Below are positions 34,226 through 43,799 of a stretch of 64,000 nucleotides of DNA, in pieces. Numbering within the stretch: the stretch's first letter is position 1; every line of letters starts with the position of its first letter. The notes under the pieces are model-generated. The model made no database searches. It was given only the letters and a program-made list of their open reading frames with translations, and was not told where the DNA came from. The position numbers were made by a program, and so were the translations under genes. Source of the DNA: Saccharothrix sp. HUAS TT1 (GTDB lineage Bacteria > Actinomycetota > Actinomycetes > Mycobacteriales > Pseudonocardiaceae); contig NZ_CP160453.1 in assembly GCF_040744945.1 (NCBI RefSeq), forward strand, positions 8,246,001 through 8,310,000, in the 5' to 3' direction.

Positions 34226-35173
34226 TTAGACCTTCACGTCGCGGTAGTAGCGCATGGCGCCGGGGTGCAGCTCGATCGGCGTCGTCTCGATCGCCGAGCG
34301 GACCTCGATCGACCTGGCCACCGGGCTGGCCGCCACCAGCGACGGCTGGGCCTGGAACAGGCCGCGGACCAGCGCCTCCGCCACGTCGTCCGGCATCGTG
34401 TCGTTGACCAGCAGGAAGTTGCGCACGACCAGCGTGACGACCGGGCCGCCCTCGAGCTGGTAGGCCGACGCGGGCAGCGTCGCCGAGCCGTACACCGGGA
34501 ACGCCTCGCGCAGCTCCGGCAGCACGTCGCTCAGGTCGAGCATCCGCACCTTGACCGTCGTGGCCAGCGTGGTCACCGCGTCCGTGGGCACGCCGCCGGA
34601 CCAGAAGAACGCGTCCAGCTCACCGGCGCGCATGGCGGCCACGCTGGTCGGCAGGTCCATGTACTGCACCTTGAGGTCGGCCTCGGGCGACATGTCCGCC
34701 GACGCCAGCAGCCGCTGCGCGATCAGCCACACCCCGGAGTCGCGGGCGCCCACGCTGACCCGCCGGCCCGCCAGGTCGGTCAGCTTGGTCGCGGGCAGGT
34801 CGTCGCGCACGATGAGCTGCAGGTAGTCGTCGTGCATCCGGGCCAGCGCGTACAGCTTGTGCCCCGCTTCGCCCTTCTGCTTCTCCTCCGCCGCGTCGGC
34901 CGCGGAGAACCCCACCTGCGCCTGGTTCGCCCGCAGCCGGTCCAGGTTGTCCACCGAGCCCGCCGTGTTCGCCACCTGCGGCCGGGGGATGCCGGGGTCC
35001 CGGGTCCACGCCTCGGCCAGCGCCGTGCTCAACTTGTGGTAGACCCCGCCGGGGCTGCCGGCCGCCATGGTCAGCTTGACCTGGTCGAAGTCGTCGCCGC
35101 ACGCGGTCAACGACAGGGTGGCCAGGGCCAAGGCGGCCCCGACCGCGTGCAACCGCAGCAGCGTTCCCGACAC
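34226..35173 (-). CDS. TAXI-family solute-binding lipoprotein
   Basis: A 315 aa lipoprotein from GTG 35173 with lipobox LTAC (Cys about 25). The mature part has the TAXI signature start [24 protein letters not shown], then [11 protein letters not shown] and the C-terminal [21 protein letters not shown] proteins bind glutamate or related acids for TRAP transporters, but no TRAP permease gene is nearby. In other actinomycetes I recall a similar orphan TAXI gene beside a glutamate-sensing kinase, so a sensory role with that kinase is possible. It is divergent from miaB. Confidence 0.83.
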   Translation of the reverse strand: MSGTLLRLHAVGAALALATLSLTACGDDFDQVKLTMAAGSPGGVYHKLSTALAEAWTRDPGIPRPQVANTAGSVDNLDRLRANQAQVGFSAADAAEEKQKGEAGHKLYALARMHDDYLQLIVRDDLPATKLTDLAGRRVSVGARDSGVWLIAQRLLASADMSPEADLKVQYMDLPTSVAAMRAGELDAFFWSGGVPTDAVTTLATTVKVRMLDLSDVLPELREAFPVYGSATLPASAYQLEGGPVVTLVVRNFLLVNDTMPDDVAEALVRGLFQAQPSLVAASPVARSIEVRSAIETTPIELHPGAMRYYRDVKV

Positions 35174-35230
35174 CTGCGCATCGTCGCACGTCCAGCCTCT
35201 ACCCTGGACCCGACGGAAGGACTAGGTGCA

Positions 35231-36697
35231 GTGACCCGCAGTTACCAGATCCGCACGTTCGGCTGCCAGATGAACGTGCACGACTCCGAGCGCCTGGCCG
35301 GCATGCTGGAGGACGCGGGCTACGCGCCCGCCGAGGGCGACGCCGCGCCGGACGTGGTGGTGTTCAACACCTGCGCCGTGCGCGAGAACGCCGACAACAA
35401 GCTCTACGGCACGCTCGGTCACCTCGCGCCCGCCAAGTCCGCGAACCCCGACATGCAGATCGCCGTCGGCGGCTGCCTCGCGCAGAAGGACCAGGGCGAG
35501 ATCGTCAAGCGCGCGCCGTGGGTCGACGTGGTCTTCGGCACGCACAACATCGGCTCGCTGCCGGTGCTGCTGGAGCGCGCCCGGCACAACCGCGAGGCCC
35601 AGGTCGAGATCCTGGACTCGCTGGAGACCTTCCCCTCGACGCTGCCCGCGCGCCGCGACTCGGCCTACTCCGGCTGGGTGTCGGTGTCCGTCGGCTGCAA
35701 CAACACGTGCACGTTCTGCATCGTCCCGTCGCTGCGCGGCAAGGAGAAGGACCGCCGCCCCGGCGAGGTGCTGGCCGAGGTGCGGGCGCTGGTCGACGAG
35801 GGCGTGCTGGAGGTGACGCTGCTCGGGCAGAACGTCAACTCCTACGGCGTCGAGTTCGGCGACCGGTACGCGTTCGGCAAGCTGCTGCGCGCCACCGGCT
35901 CGATCGAGGGCCTGGAGCGGGTCCGGTTCACCTCGCCGCACCCGAAGGACTTCACCGGCGACGTGATCGCCGCGATGGCCGAGACGCCCGCGGTGTGCCA
36001 CTCGCTGCACATGCCGCTGCAGTCGGGCTCGGACCGGGTGCTCAAGGAGATGCGCCGCTCGTACCGGACCGCGAAGTACCTGTCCATCCTGGACGACGTG
36101 CGCGCGGCCATGCCGGACGCGGCCATCACCACCGACATCATCGTCGGCTTCCCCGGCGAGACCGAGGAGGACTTCCAGGCCACCCTGGACGTCGTGCGCG
36201 AGGCGCGGTTCTCCTCCGCGTTCACCTTCCAGTACTCCAAGCGGCCCGGCACGCCCGCCGCCGAGCTGCCCGACCAGCTGCCCAAGCAGGTCGTGCAGGA
36301 GCGGTACGACCGGCTGGTCGCGCTGGTCAACGACGTGGCGCACGAGCTGAACCGGGAGCAGGTCGGCCGCCGGGTCGAGCTGCTGGTGGCCAGCGGCGAG
36401 GGCCGCAAGGACGCCGAGACGCGCCGGATGACCGGTCGCGCCCGCGACGGCCGCCTGGTCCACTTCACGCCCGGTGACGCGCGGGTGCGGCCCGGTGACG
36501 TGGTGGAGACCGTGGTGACCTACGGCGCGCCGCACAACCTGATCGCGGACGGCCCGCTGCTGTCGCACCGCCGGACGGTCGCGGGCGACCGGTCCGAGGC
36601 CGGGCTGAGGCCGAAGACTCCGGGGGTGACGCTGGGCCTGCCGTCGTTCGGCGAGCCCGCGCCGCTGCCCGCGGCCGTCGGCGGGTGCGCGGTCTGA
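35231..36697 (+). CDS. miaB: tRNA-2-methylthio-N6-dimethylallyladenosine synthase MiaB
   Basis: A 488 aa radical SAM methylthiotransferase, starting at GTG 35231. The N-terminal UPF0004 domain supplies cluster cysteines C12, C48 and C82; the radical SAM cluster is C156, C160 and C163 (CNNTCTFC), and a C-terminal TRAM domain binds tRNA. It adds a methylthio group to i6A37 of tRNAs reading U-starting codons, acting after MiaA, encoded 3 kb downstream. The C-terminus is extended by about 40 Pro- and Gly-rich residues. The next gene overlaps its stop by 1 nt. Confidence 0.95.
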   Translation: MTRSYQIRTFGCQMNVHDSERLAGMLEDAGYAPAEGDAAPDVVVFNTCAVRENADNKLYGTLGHLAPAKSANPDMQIAVGGCLAQKDQGEIVKRAPWVDVVFGTHNIGSLPVLLERARHNREAQVEILDSLETFPSTLPARRDSAYSGWVSVSVGCNNTCTFCIVPSLRGKEKDRRPGEVLAEVRALVDEGVLEVTLLGQNVNSYGVEFGDRYAFGKLLRATGSIEGLERVRFTSPHPKDFTGDVIAAMAETPAVCHSLHMPLQSGSDRVLKEMRRSYRTAKYLSILDDVRAAMPDAAITTDIIVGFPGETEEDFQATLDVVREARFSSAFTFQYSKRPGTPAAELPDQLPKQVVQERYDRLVALVNDVAHELNREQVGRRVELLVASGEGRKDAETRRMTGRARDGRLVHFTPGDARVRPGDVVETVVTYGAPHNLIADGPLLSHRRTVAGDRSEAGLRPKTPGVTLGLPSFGEPAPLPAAVGGCAV

Positions 36698-37170
36698 TGG
36701 GCGAGGAACCGGACGAGGTGGCCCGGCTGCGCGAGGAGATCAACGGGGTCGGTCGCTCGGCGGCCAAGCGCATCGACCCCGGCGCGGGCGCGTTGACGAT
36801 CGCCGTCGCCGCGCTGGCGATCCTGGTGTCGCTGGTGCTGCCGTGGGTGGCCGGTGCGCGCGGCCTGGACGTGCTGGTCGGCCAGGGCACCGGGCTGCCG
36901 CGGATCTTCGGCTTCTTCGCGCTGGTCGCGGGCGTGCTGCTGCCCGCGTTGACGCTGGCCGTGCGGCGGTGGGCGTTGGCGTGGGTGTGCGCGCTGGCCT
37001 CGTTCGCCGGGTCGGTGGCGGGCGTGCTGTCGATCTGGACCACGCAGACCACGACCGGCCACCACCCCGGCCCCGGTCCGGGCTTCGGGCTGGTCCTGGC
37101 CGTGGTGGCGGTGGTCGTGCTGCTGGTGAAGTGGCTGCGGCTGGCCGCCTCCCGGCCGCCGATGTCCTGA
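36697..37170 (+). CDS. Rv2732c-like membrane protein
   Basis: A 157 aa membrane protein from ATG 36697, sharing one base with the miaB TGA. An amphipathic N-terminus (DEVARLREEINGVGRSAAKRID) leads into four transmembrane helices (about 35-53, 68-86, 92-110 and 126-144). In mycobacteria the same small membrane gene follows miaB, which supports the identification. No function is known. Confidence 0.78.
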   Translation: MGEEPDEVARLREEINGVGRSAAKRIDPGAGALTIAVAALAILVSLVLPWVAGARGLDVLVGQGTGLPRIFGFFALVAGVLLPALTLAVRRWALAWVCALASFAGSVAGVLSIWTTQTTTGHHPGPGPGFGLVLAVVAVVVLLVKWLRLAASRPPMS

Positions 37171-37172
37171 CG

Positions 37173-37730
37173 GTGCCCGACGACGCCGAACTGCGCACCG
37201 AGCGGCTGTCGCTGCGTCGCCCGGAGCCGGACGACGTGGTCGCGGTGCACGCGGTCCACCGCGACCCGGCGGCGCACGCGCACAACCCGTCCGACGCGCT
37301 GAGCACCCGCGACGAGGCCGCCCGGCTGCTGGAGCGGTGGCTGGAGCACTGGCGGTCGTTCGGCTTCGGCTACTGGGTGGTGCGCGCGCACGGCGCGGAC
37401 CGGGTGCTCGGGTTCTGCGGGGTGAAGTTCACCGAGGTCGACGGCAGGCGCGCGCTCAACCTGTTCTACCGGTTCAGCCCGGCGGCCTGGGGGCGCGGCA
37501 TCGCCTCGGAGGCGGCCGGCGCGGTCGTCCGGTGGGCGCGCGAGCACCTGCCCGCGTTCCCGGTCGTGGCGCGCGTCCGGCCGGCCAACACCGCCTCGCA
37601 GCGAGTGGCCGTCAACGCGGGCCTGACCCGCGCCGAAGACCTGGACCGGCTCGGCGAGGACGGCCCGGACCTGCTGTTCACCGCGGGCTGGGCCCCTCCA
37701 CCGCCGGTGAAGGGGCCCCTGGCCCACTAG
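37173..37730 (+). CDS. GNAT N-acetyltransferase (RimJ/RimL type)
   Basis: A 185 aa acetyltransferase starting at GTG 37173, 2 nt after the preceding stop. It begins LRTERLSLRRPEPDD and has YRFSPAAWGRGIASEAAGAVVRWA, the acetyl-CoA loop GRGIAS, and RPANTASQRVAVNAG, typical of RimJ/RimL-like enzymes. Substrate is unknown; ribosomal protein or small amine acetylation are possible. It completes a miaB-membrane protein-GNAT operon and its TAG overlaps the end of the convergent DUF349 gene by 4 nt. Confidence 0.85.
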   Translation: MPDDAELRTERLSLRRPEPDDVVAVHAVHRDPAAHAHNPSDALSTRDEAARLLERWLEHWRSFGFGYWVVRAHGADRVLGFCGVKFTEVDGRRALNLFYRFSPAAWGRGIASEAAGAVVRWAREHLPAFPVVARVRPANTASQRVAVNAGLTRAEDLDRLGEDGPDLLFTAGWAPPPPVKGPLAH

Positions 37731-39061
37731 CGGCTCGCGACCGCCTGCTCGGCGGCGGTCAGCCACTCGCGCCACTGCTTGGCCTGGGCCTCGGCCTGCT
37801 CGGCGCGGCGCTTGTCGCCCGCCGAACGGGCCTTCTCGGCCTGCGCCTCGAACTGCTCGACCCGCTCGCGGAACTGGGCGACCCTGGCCTCGGCCTCCGG
37901 GTCGGACCGGCGCCACTGGGCGTCGACCGCGCCGCGGACCCGCTCCTCGATCGCGCGGAGCTTGCCCTCCAGCTCGCGGACCCGCTCGCGCGGGACCTTG
38001 CCGATCGCGTCCCACCGCTCCTGGATCTTGTAGAGCTGCTGGCGGGCGGCTTCCAGGTCGAGCGACGGGTCGATCCGCTCGGCCTCGGCGAGCAGTTCCT
38101 CCTTCAGCTTCGCGTTGGCCGAGAACTCGGCGTCACGCTCGTTGAACGCCTCGGAGCGCTTGGCGAAGAACGCGTCCTGGGCGGCGCGGAACCGCTGCCA
38201 CAACGCGTCGTCGGCCTCCTTGGGCGCGCGCCCGGCGGCCTTCCACTCGACCATCAGCTCCTTGTACCGACCGGCCGTGGGACCCCAGTCGTCGGACTCG
38301 ATGAGCTTCTCGGCCTCCTCGACCAGCTCCTGCTTGCGGGTCTTGGCGACCCCGCGCTGCCGGTCGAGGTCCGCGAAGTGCGAGCCGCGCCTGCGGTTGA
38401 ACGCGTCCCGGGCCTTGGAGAACCGCCGCCACAGCTGCTCGTCGGTCTTGCGGTCGACGCCCCGGATGGTCTTCCACTCGTCCAGGATGGTCCGCAGCCG
38501 GTCGCCGGCCGACTTCCACTGCGTCGACTCGTTGGCCAGCGCCTCGGCTTCCTCGACCAGCTCCTGCTTGCGGGCGCCGGCCGCGGCCCGGGCCTCGTCC
38601 TTGGCGACCTTGGCGGCCTCCATGCCCTTCTCGGCCAGCACCAGCACGTGCTCGACGCGCGCGGCCAGTGCGGCGAGGTCGCCGACCACCGCCGCGTCGG
38701 CCAGGCTCTCCTGCACGTGCTTCGCGCTGGTCAGCGCGTGCTTGGGGTCGCCCGCGCCGGAGGACAGCCGCGTCACCAGCAGCTCGACCTCGGTGCGGAT
38801 GTCGTCGAACCGGCGCGCGAAGTGCGCCAGGCCCTCGGCGGGCTCGCCCGCCTGCCAGGAACCGACGACCCGCTCGCCCTCGGCCGTCTTGACGTAGACG
38901 GTGCCGTCCGCGTCCACGCGCCCCCAGCGGTCAGGGTGGTCCGACGCCACGGGGACCGGCGCTGGAGCCGTGACCGGCGTCGCCTCCGCCCTGGTCTCCT
39001 CGACCACCGCCCCCGCACCACTGTCGCCAGTGGTTCCCGGTGTCGTCTCGTGCTCCGTCAT
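37727..39061 (-). CDS. DUF349 domain-containing coiled-coil protein
   Basis: A 444 aa soluble protein from ATG 39061, preceded by AGGAGGAA. The N-terminal 50 residues are acidic and disordered (Glu, Thr, Ala, Pro); then about four DUF349 helical repeats (W-x-R-F-x-x-A-R-D-x-F and W-x-A-x-G-x-x-P) form a long charged coiled coil. The orthologue occupies the same place beside miaB/miaA in mycobacteria (Rv2731). Its molecular role is not established. Confidence 0.85.
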   Translation of the reverse strand: MTEHETTPGTTGDSGAGAVVEETRAEATPVTAPAPVPVASDHPDRWGRVDADGTVYVKTAEGERVVGSWQAGEPAEGLAHFARRFDDIRTEVELLVTRLSSGAGDPKHALTSAKHVQESLADAAVVGDLAALAARVEHVLVLAEKGMEAAKVAKDEARAAAGARKQELVEEAEALANESTQWKSAGDRLRTILDEWKTIRGVDRKTDEQLWRRFSKARDAFNRRRGSHFADLDRQRGVAKTRKQELVEEAEKLIESDDWGPTAGRYKELMVEWKAAGRAPKEADDALWQRFRAAQDAFFAKRSEAFNERDAEFSANAKLKEELLAEAERIDPSLDLEAARQQLYKIQERWDAIGKVPRERVRELEGKLRAIEERVRGAVDAQWRRSDPEAEARVAQFRERVEQFEAQAEKARSAGDKRRAEQAEAQAKQWREWLTAAEQAVASR

Positions 39062-39246
39062 CGCCGGCTTCCTCCTCGCCTGCCCACTTCGTGGTGCCCG
39101 TGCCGACCACGGGCGCCCCGCCTACGACGGGGCCCAGCACCCGAGTACCGCGACGCCTCTGCAGAGTGTCCAGTACCTCGCGCGCATTCAAACAGGTCAA
39201 GGCTCGCATCGGTACCGGTGGTGGCCGATGAGTAGCGTGGGCTGCC

Positions 39247-39930
39247 ATGATCTCGCGCCTGGTGGTCGTGCCGAACCCCCCGCTGCTGGTGCCCGAACTG
39301 GTCGGCGGGGCGGTGCGGGACACCGAGCCGGTGCGCTCGGCGTGCCTGGCCGCGGCGCGGGAGCTGGCCGCGCACGCGCCGGAGTGGGTGGCGGTCGGCG
39401 TCGACCCGTCCGGGCCGCGGGTGGTCGAGGGCGTGGCGGGCACGTTCCGCGGCTTCGGGGTCGACGTGCCGGTGTCGCTGTCGCAGGACGCGTCCGGTGT
39501 GGAGCCGGACCTGCCGCTGCCGGTGCTGGTCGCGGCGTGGCTGCGGGAGCAGGTGGGCGCGCGGTCGGTGCGCGTGCACCTCGTGCCGCCGGACCTGCCG
39601 ACCGCCGAGTGCGTCGCCCTGGGCGCGCGGCTGGCCGGTTCGCGGGCGCTGCTGGTGCTCGGCGACGGGTCGCACCGGCACGGCGAGCTGGCCGTGGGGC
39701 GGCCGGACGAGCGGGCCGGGCCGTTCGACGAGGGGGTGCGGCAGGCGCTGGCCACCGCCGACACGGCCGCGCTGCGGGCGGTCGACCCGGCGCTGGCGTC
39801 CTCGCTCGGCGCGGCCGGGCGGGCCGCGTGGCAGGTGGCCGCGGGCGTGCCCGGCGGGTGGCGGTGCACCCGGTCGGCGTTCCAGGCGCCCTTCGGCGTC
39901 GGCTACCACTTCGCCGTCTGGGAGGCTTGA
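39247..39930 (+). CDS. Rv2728c-like protein, class III extradiol dioxygenase fold
   Basis: A 227 aa protein from ATG 39247 located just before miaA, as in mycobacteria. It starts LVVVPNPPLLVPELVGG and contains LLVLGDGSHRHGELAVGRPD and a C-terminal APFGVGYHFAVWEA, which resemble the LigB/MEMO-like dioxygenase fold. The His and Asp needed for an iron centre are only partly convincing, so enzyme activity is uncertain. miaA begins 4 nt after its stop. Confidence 0.72.
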   Translation: MISRLVVVPNPPLLVPELVGGAVRDTEPVRSACLAAARELAAHAPEWVAVGVDPSGPRVVEGVAGTFRGFGVDVPVSLSQDASGVEPDLPLPVLVAAWLREQVGARSVRVHLVPPDLPTAECVALGARLAGSRALLVLGDGSHRHGELAVGRPDERAGPFDEGVRQALATADTAALRAVDPALASSLGAAGRAAWQVAAGVPGGWRCTRSAFQAPFGVGYHFAVWEA

Positions 39931-39934
39931 GCGC

Positions 39935-40837
39935 GTGCAGAACCCCATCGCCGTCGTCGGCCCCACCGCCACCGGCAAGTCGGACCTGGCCGTGCGACTG
40001 GCCGCCGAGCTGGGCGGCGAGGTGGTCAACGCGGACGCGATGCAGCTCTACCGGGGCATGGACATCGGCACGGCCAAGATCACCGAGGCCGAGCGGCGGG
40101 GCGTGCCGCACCACCTGCTCGACGTGCTGGACGTGACCGAGACCGCCTCCGTGGCCGCCTACCAGCGCGAGGCGCGCGCCGTCGTGGAGCGCCTGCTCGC
40201 CGAGGGCCGCACGCCGGTGCTGGTCGGCGGCTCGGGCCTGTACGTGCAGGCCGTGCTGGACGACCTGGTGTTCCCCGGCACGGACGAGAAGATCCGCACG
40301 CAGCTGGAGCAGGAGCTGGCCGTGTTCGGCGCCGAGGTGCTGCACGGCAGGCTGGCGCAGCTCGACCCGGCCGCGGCGCTGGCGATCCTGCCCAGCAACG
40401 GCCGCCGGGTGGTGCGCGCGCTGGAGGTCATCGAGCTGACCGGGCAGCCGTTCTCGGCGACGCTGCCCAAGCCCGGTCCCGCCCGGTACGGCACGGTGGT
40501 GGTCGGGCTGGACCGCGAGGTGGCCGAGCTGGACCGGCGGGTCGACGCGCGGGTGGCGCGGATGTTCGAGGCGGGTCTCGTGGACGAGGTGCGCGAGCTG
40601 GCGGCGCACGGCCTGCGCGACGGCCGCACGGCGTCCCGCGCGCTCGGCTACCAGCAGGTGCTGGCCGCGTTCGACGGCGGGTGCGCGGTCGAGGAGGCCG
40701 CCGCCGCGACCGCCCAGGCGACCCGGCGGTTCGTCCGCAAGCAGCGGTCCTGGTTCCGCCGCGACCGGCGGATCACCTGGTTCGACGCGGGCGACCCCGC
40801 CGTGGCCGACGACGTGCTCAAGCTGGTCGCACCGTAG
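39935..40837 (+). CDS. miaA: tRNA dimethylallyltransferase MiaA
   Basis: A 300 aa enzyme from GTG 39935. The P-loop GPTATGKS is at 9-16, followed by the DMAPP-site Asp in NADAMQLYRGMDIGTAK, the IGTAK motif, and GGSGLYVQAVLD; the C-terminus has TRRFVRKQRSWFRRD for tRNA contact. It puts a dimethylallyl group on A37 of tRNA, the substrate for MiaB, encoded 4.7 kb upstream. dapF follows after 9 nt in the same operon. Confidence 0.95.
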   Translation: MQNPIAVVGPTATGKSDLAVRLAAELGGEVVNADAMQLYRGMDIGTAKITEAERRGVPHHLLDVLDVTETASVAAYQREARAVVERLLAEGRTPVLVGGSGLYVQAVLDDLVFPGTDEKIRTQLEQELAVFGAEVLHGRLAQLDPAAALAILPSNGRRVVRALEVIELTGQPFSATLPKPGPARYGTVVVGLDREVAELDRRVDARVARMFEAGLVDEVRELAAHGLRDGRTASRALGYQQVLAAFDGGCAVEEAAAATAQATRRFVRKQRSWFRRDRRITWFDAGDPAVADDVLKLVAP

Positions 40838-40846
40838 CCTTGGGCC

Positions 40847-41647
40847 GTGGGAATCGAGTTCTTGAAGGGCCACGGCACCGAGAACGACTTCGTCGTGCTG
40901 CCCGACCCGGACGGCCTGCTGGACCTGACGGAGGCACGGGTGCGCGCGCTGTGCGACCGGCAGCGCGGCCTGGGCGCGGACGGGGTGCTGCGGGTCGTGC
41001 GGTCGGACGTGGGCCCGTGGTTCATGGACTACCGCAACGCCGACGGCTCGATCGCCGAGATGTGCGGCAACGGCGTCCGCGTGTTCGTGCGGTACCTGGT
41101 CGAGGCTGGGCTGGCGCCGGAGGGCGAGTCCACCATCGGCACGCGCGCCGGTGAGCGGCACGTCACCGCGCACGACGACGGCACCGTGACGGTGGACATG
41201 GGTCGCGTGCTGGTCACCGGCACGGGCACGGCCACCGTCGGCGGCAACGCGTTCGGCGGTGTCGCGGTGAACGTCGGCAACCCGCACCTGGCCTGCGTGA
41301 CCACGACGCCGGTCGCGGAGCTGGACCTGCGCGTGCCGCCGGGCCACGACCCGGTGCTGTTCCCGCACGGGGTGAACGTCGAGTTCGTCAACGTGCTGGA
41401 CGAGGGCGTGCTCAAGATGCGCGTGCACGAGCGCGGCGTGGGCGAGACCAGGTCGTGCGGCACCGGCACGGTGGCCGCGGTGGCGTCCTGGCTGTACGGC
41501 GCGGGCCGGCGGACCGGCAAGGCCACTGTGGACGTCCTCGGTGGACGGGTGTCCGTGGTGATCGAGGAGGAGAGCTCCACGCTCAGCGGCCCGGCCGTGC
41601 TGGTCGCCCGCGGCGAGCTGGACCAAGCCTGGTGGGACGGCCTGTAG
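40847..41647 (+). CDS. dapF: Diaminopimelate epimerase
   Basis: A 266 aa enzyme from GTG 40847. It has the two-base cysteine pair: Cys73 in AEMCGNGVR and Cys204 in TRSCGTGTVA, plus HGTENDFVV at the start and NVGNPHL in the middle. It converts LL- to meso-diaminopimelate for lysine and peptidoglycan. Downstream, the SMP-30 gene converges with only 6 nt between stops, so read-through control must be tight. Confidence 0.95.
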   Translation: MGIEFLKGHGTENDFVVLPDPDGLLDLTEARVRALCDRQRGLGADGVLRVVRSDVGPWFMDYRNADGSIAEMCGNGVRVFVRYLVEAGLAPEGESTIGTRAGERHVTAHDDGTVTVDMGRVLVTGTGTATVGGNAFGGVAVNVGNPHLACVTTTPVAELDLRVPPGHDPVLFPHGVNVEFVNVLDEGVLKMRVHERGVGETRSCGTGTVAAVASWLYGAGRRTGKATVDVLGGRVSVVIEEESSTLSGPAVLVARGELDQAWWDGL

Positions 41648-41653
41648 CGGCGC

Positions 41654-42511
41654 CTAGAGGTCGAACACCTCCAGCCTGCCCAGCCGCGCGCCGGCCACCA
41701 CCTCGGGCTGCGAGGTCGGCGCGGTGCAGCAGACCAGCTTGTCACCGACGACGGCGACGGCGAAGCAGGTCTGGCTGGTTTCCACCTTCCGGGTGATGGC
41801 GCCGCCCTCCTCGACCCGGAACGCGAACGGCTGGAGCGCGGGCGCGACCCACACGCCGCCGTCGGCGTCCACCGCGATGCCGTCCGGGGCGATGCCGTGC
41901 TCGCGCAGCGGCGCGAACACCCGCCGGTCGGACAGCGCGCCGTCGTCGGCCACCGCGAAGCTGGTCAGGCCGAACGCCAGCGTCTCGGCGACGACCAGCC
42001 GCCCGTCCGGCAGCAGGCCGGCGCCGTTGGGGAACTTCAGGTCCTCGGCCGCCACCGAGACCGAGCCGTCCGGCCCTACCAGCGCCAGCGGCGTGCCCGG
42101 CGCGACCCAGCCCGGCTCCAGCATCGGCGCCTCACCGCCGGCGGCGATGGCGGCGTGCAGGTCGAAGCCGAAGTTGCCGACGTACGCCCGGCCGCTCGCG
42201 TCGACCAGCATGTCGTTGGCGTGGAACGTGGCGACGCCGTTGAGGTCGGCGTGCTCGACCAGGCCGCCGTCCTCCAGCCGCAGCACCCGGCGGTCCAGCA
42301 TCGACACCACGAGCAGCCGGCCGTCCGGCAGCCAGCCGAGGCCGGACGGCTGGCCGGGCACCTCGCAGACGACCTCCTCCGCGCCGGTGGCCAGGTCCAG
42401 GGCGCGGACCTCGTGGTCGTAGAAGTCGGAGTAGAACAGCCTGCCGTCGGGGCCCTGCCGCGGACCTTCGCCGAACCGGAGACCTTCGCGCAGCACGGTG
42501 GTGTCAGCCAT
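41654..42511 (-). CDS. SMP-30/gluconolactonase-family protein
   Basis: A 285 aa six-bladed propeller enzyme from ATG 42511. It shows LRFGEGPRQGPDGRLFYSDFYDHEV (metal Glu), FHANDMLVDASGRAYVGNFG (substrate Asn/Asp) and LKFPNGAGLLPDGR and ASP-rich GIAPDGIAVDADGGVWVAP, all typical of calcium- or zinc-dependent lactonases. It probably opens a sugar or other lactone. It sits 11 nt after the MFS gene stop on the same strand, suggesting co-transcription with that exporter. Confidence 0.83.
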   Translation of the reverse strand: MADTTVLREGLRFGEGPRQGPDGRLFYSDFYDHEVRALDLATGAEEVVCEVPGQPSGLGWLPDGRLLVVSMLDRRVLRLEDGGLVEHADLNGVATFHANDMLVDASGRAYVGNFGFDLHAAIAAGGEAPMLEPGWVAPGTPLALVGPDGSVSVAAEDLKFPNGAGLLPDGRLVVAETLAFGLTSFAVADDGALSDRRVFAPLREHGIAPDGIAVDADGGVWVAPALQPFAFRVEEGGAITRKVETSQTCFAVAVVGDKLVCCTAPTSQPEVVAGARLGRLEVFDL

Positions 42512-42522
42512 GCCGGCAGAGG

Positions 42523-43746
42523 CTAGTGATCAACGGGCAGGGCGCGCATCGACCGCAGTGGTGACAGCAGCACCCACAGCACGGCCAGGCACTGGCCGCC
42601 GACCGCGACCCACAGCGTCGGCGTGACGCCGGCGCCCTCGCCCAGCGCGCCGCCGACCAGGCCGCCCAGCGGCAGCGCGCCCCACACCACGAACCGGATG
42701 CTCGCGTTCATCCGGCCGAGCAGGTGGTCCGGGCAGATCGACTGCCGGTAGCTGACCTGGGCGACGTTGTAGACGATCACGCCGTACCCCACCACGGCCT
42801 CGCCGACCAGCGGGAGCACCAGCCGCCAGTCCGCCGCGCCGAGCGGGATGAGCAGCCCGAACGGGGTCGTGACCAGCACGGACAACCAGATGACCGTGGC
42901 CTGGCCGAAGCGGGCGTTCCACCAGCCGGTGGTGAGCGCGCCCAGCACGCCGCCGACGCCGCCCGCCGCGAGCACCACGCCGACCAGGGCCTCCGACAGG
43001 TCGATCTCCCGCGCCAGGAACAGCACCAGCACGGCCATCGAGATGCCGCCGAAGAAGTTCGCGGTGGCCGTGCAGCCGACGATCGCGCGCAGCGACGGGT
43101 GCCCGAAGACGAACCGCAGGCCCTCGGCGATCGCCCGCCGCAGGCCGGGGTCCTCCGGCGCGGGCGGCCGGGGCTCGGGGGTGCGGATGCGCAGCAGGAA
43201 CAGCGCCGAGGCCAGGTAGCCGACCCCGGTGGCGAGCACGCCGACGGCCGCGCCGACGAGCTGGGCGAGCCCGCCCGCCAGAGCGGGCCCGGACACCGCC
43301 GCCACGGCCCGGCTGGCCTCCAGCTTCGAGTTGCCCTCGACCAGCTGCGCGCGACCGACCAGGGTCGGCAGGTATGACTGGTAGGCGACGTCGAACATGA
43401 CCGTGGCCGCGCCGACCAGCAGCGCCACCACGACCAGCTGCGCCAGCGCGAGCACGCCGAGCCACCAGGCCACCGGGATCGACAGCAGCAGCGCCGCGCG
43501 GGCGAAGTCGGCCACGAGCATCACCGGGCGGCGGCTCAACCGGTCGACCCACACCCCGGCGGGCAGCCCGATCAGCAGGAACGCGGCCGTGCCCGCCGCC
43601 GTGAGCACGCCCATCTCGAACGGCGTGGCGGCCAGCGCGCCCACCGCGAGCAGCGGCACCACGGTGCGGCCGATCGTGGAGCCGAACTGGCTGATGGTGT
43701 CGCCTGCCCACAGCAGGCGGAAGTCGCGATGAGACCAGAGGGACAC
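42523..43746 (-). CDS. MFS transporter, MFS_3/enterobactin-exporter type
   Basis: About 407 aa with 10-12 transmembrane helices, taken from GTG 43746 (VSLWSHRDFRLLWAGDTISQFGS). The start LWxxRDFRLLWAGxxISxxGS and loop GVWVDRLSRRPVML are typical of this group of multidrug or siderophore exporters. A longer frame begins at TTG 43782, but that TTG is part of a TTGACA -35 box; GTG 43746 is exactly where transcription is predicted to start, so the mRNA may be leaderless. It is divergent from a helix-turn-helix regulator sharing one palindromic operator. Confidence 0.85.
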   Translation of the reverse strand: MSLWSHRDFRLLWAGDTISQFGSTIGRTVVPLLAVGALAATPFEMGVLTAAGTAAFLLIGLPAGVWVDRLSRRPVMLVADFARAALLLSIPVAWWLGVLALAQLVVVALLVGAATVMFDVAYQSYLPTLVGRAQLVEGNSKLEASRAVAAVSGPALAGGLAQLVGAAVGVLATGVGYLASALFLLRIRTPEPRPPAPEDPGLRRAIAEGLRFVFGHPSLRAIVGCTATANFFGGISMAVLVLFLAREIDLSEALVGVVLAAGGVGGVLGALTTGWWNARFGQATVIWLSVLVTTPFGLLIPLGAADWRLVLPLVGEAVVGYGVIVYNVAQVSYRQSICPDHLLGRMNASIRFVVWGALPLGGLVGGALGEGAGVTPTLWVAVGGQCLAVLWVLLSPLRSMRALPVDH

Positions 43747-43752
43747 GGCGGA

Positions 43753-43782
43753 AGTGTCTCCAGAGTGATTGGAAAGTGTCAA
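43753..43782 (-). promoter_or_regulatory. Promoter of the MFS-SMP30 operon, apparently leaderless
   Basis: Minus strand: TTGACA at 43782-43777, 18-nt spacer, GACACT at 43758-43753, then 6 nt to GTG 43746. Expected transcription start coincides with the GTG. The operator palindrome covers the -35 box, so a bound regulator should block it. Confidence 0.55.
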
Positions 43783-43787
43783 TCACT
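43764..43787. promoter_or_regulatory. Palindromic operator between MFS and HTH regulator genes
   Basis: AGTGATTG (43764-43771) and CAATCACT (43780-43787) are perfect 8-nt inverted arms with an 8-nt spacer. The site lies over the -35 of the MFS promoter and just before the regulator's -10 (TATGCT 43788-43793). It is the natural binding site for the ArsR-like protein, giving joint autorepression and exporter control. Confidence 0.7.
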
Positions 43788-43799
43788 TATGCTTGGCCG

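Noticed and set aside
43746..43782. TTG 43782 as the MFS start codon
   Set aside because: The TTG belongs to a TTGACA promoter box inside the operator; the domain begins properly from GTG 43746.
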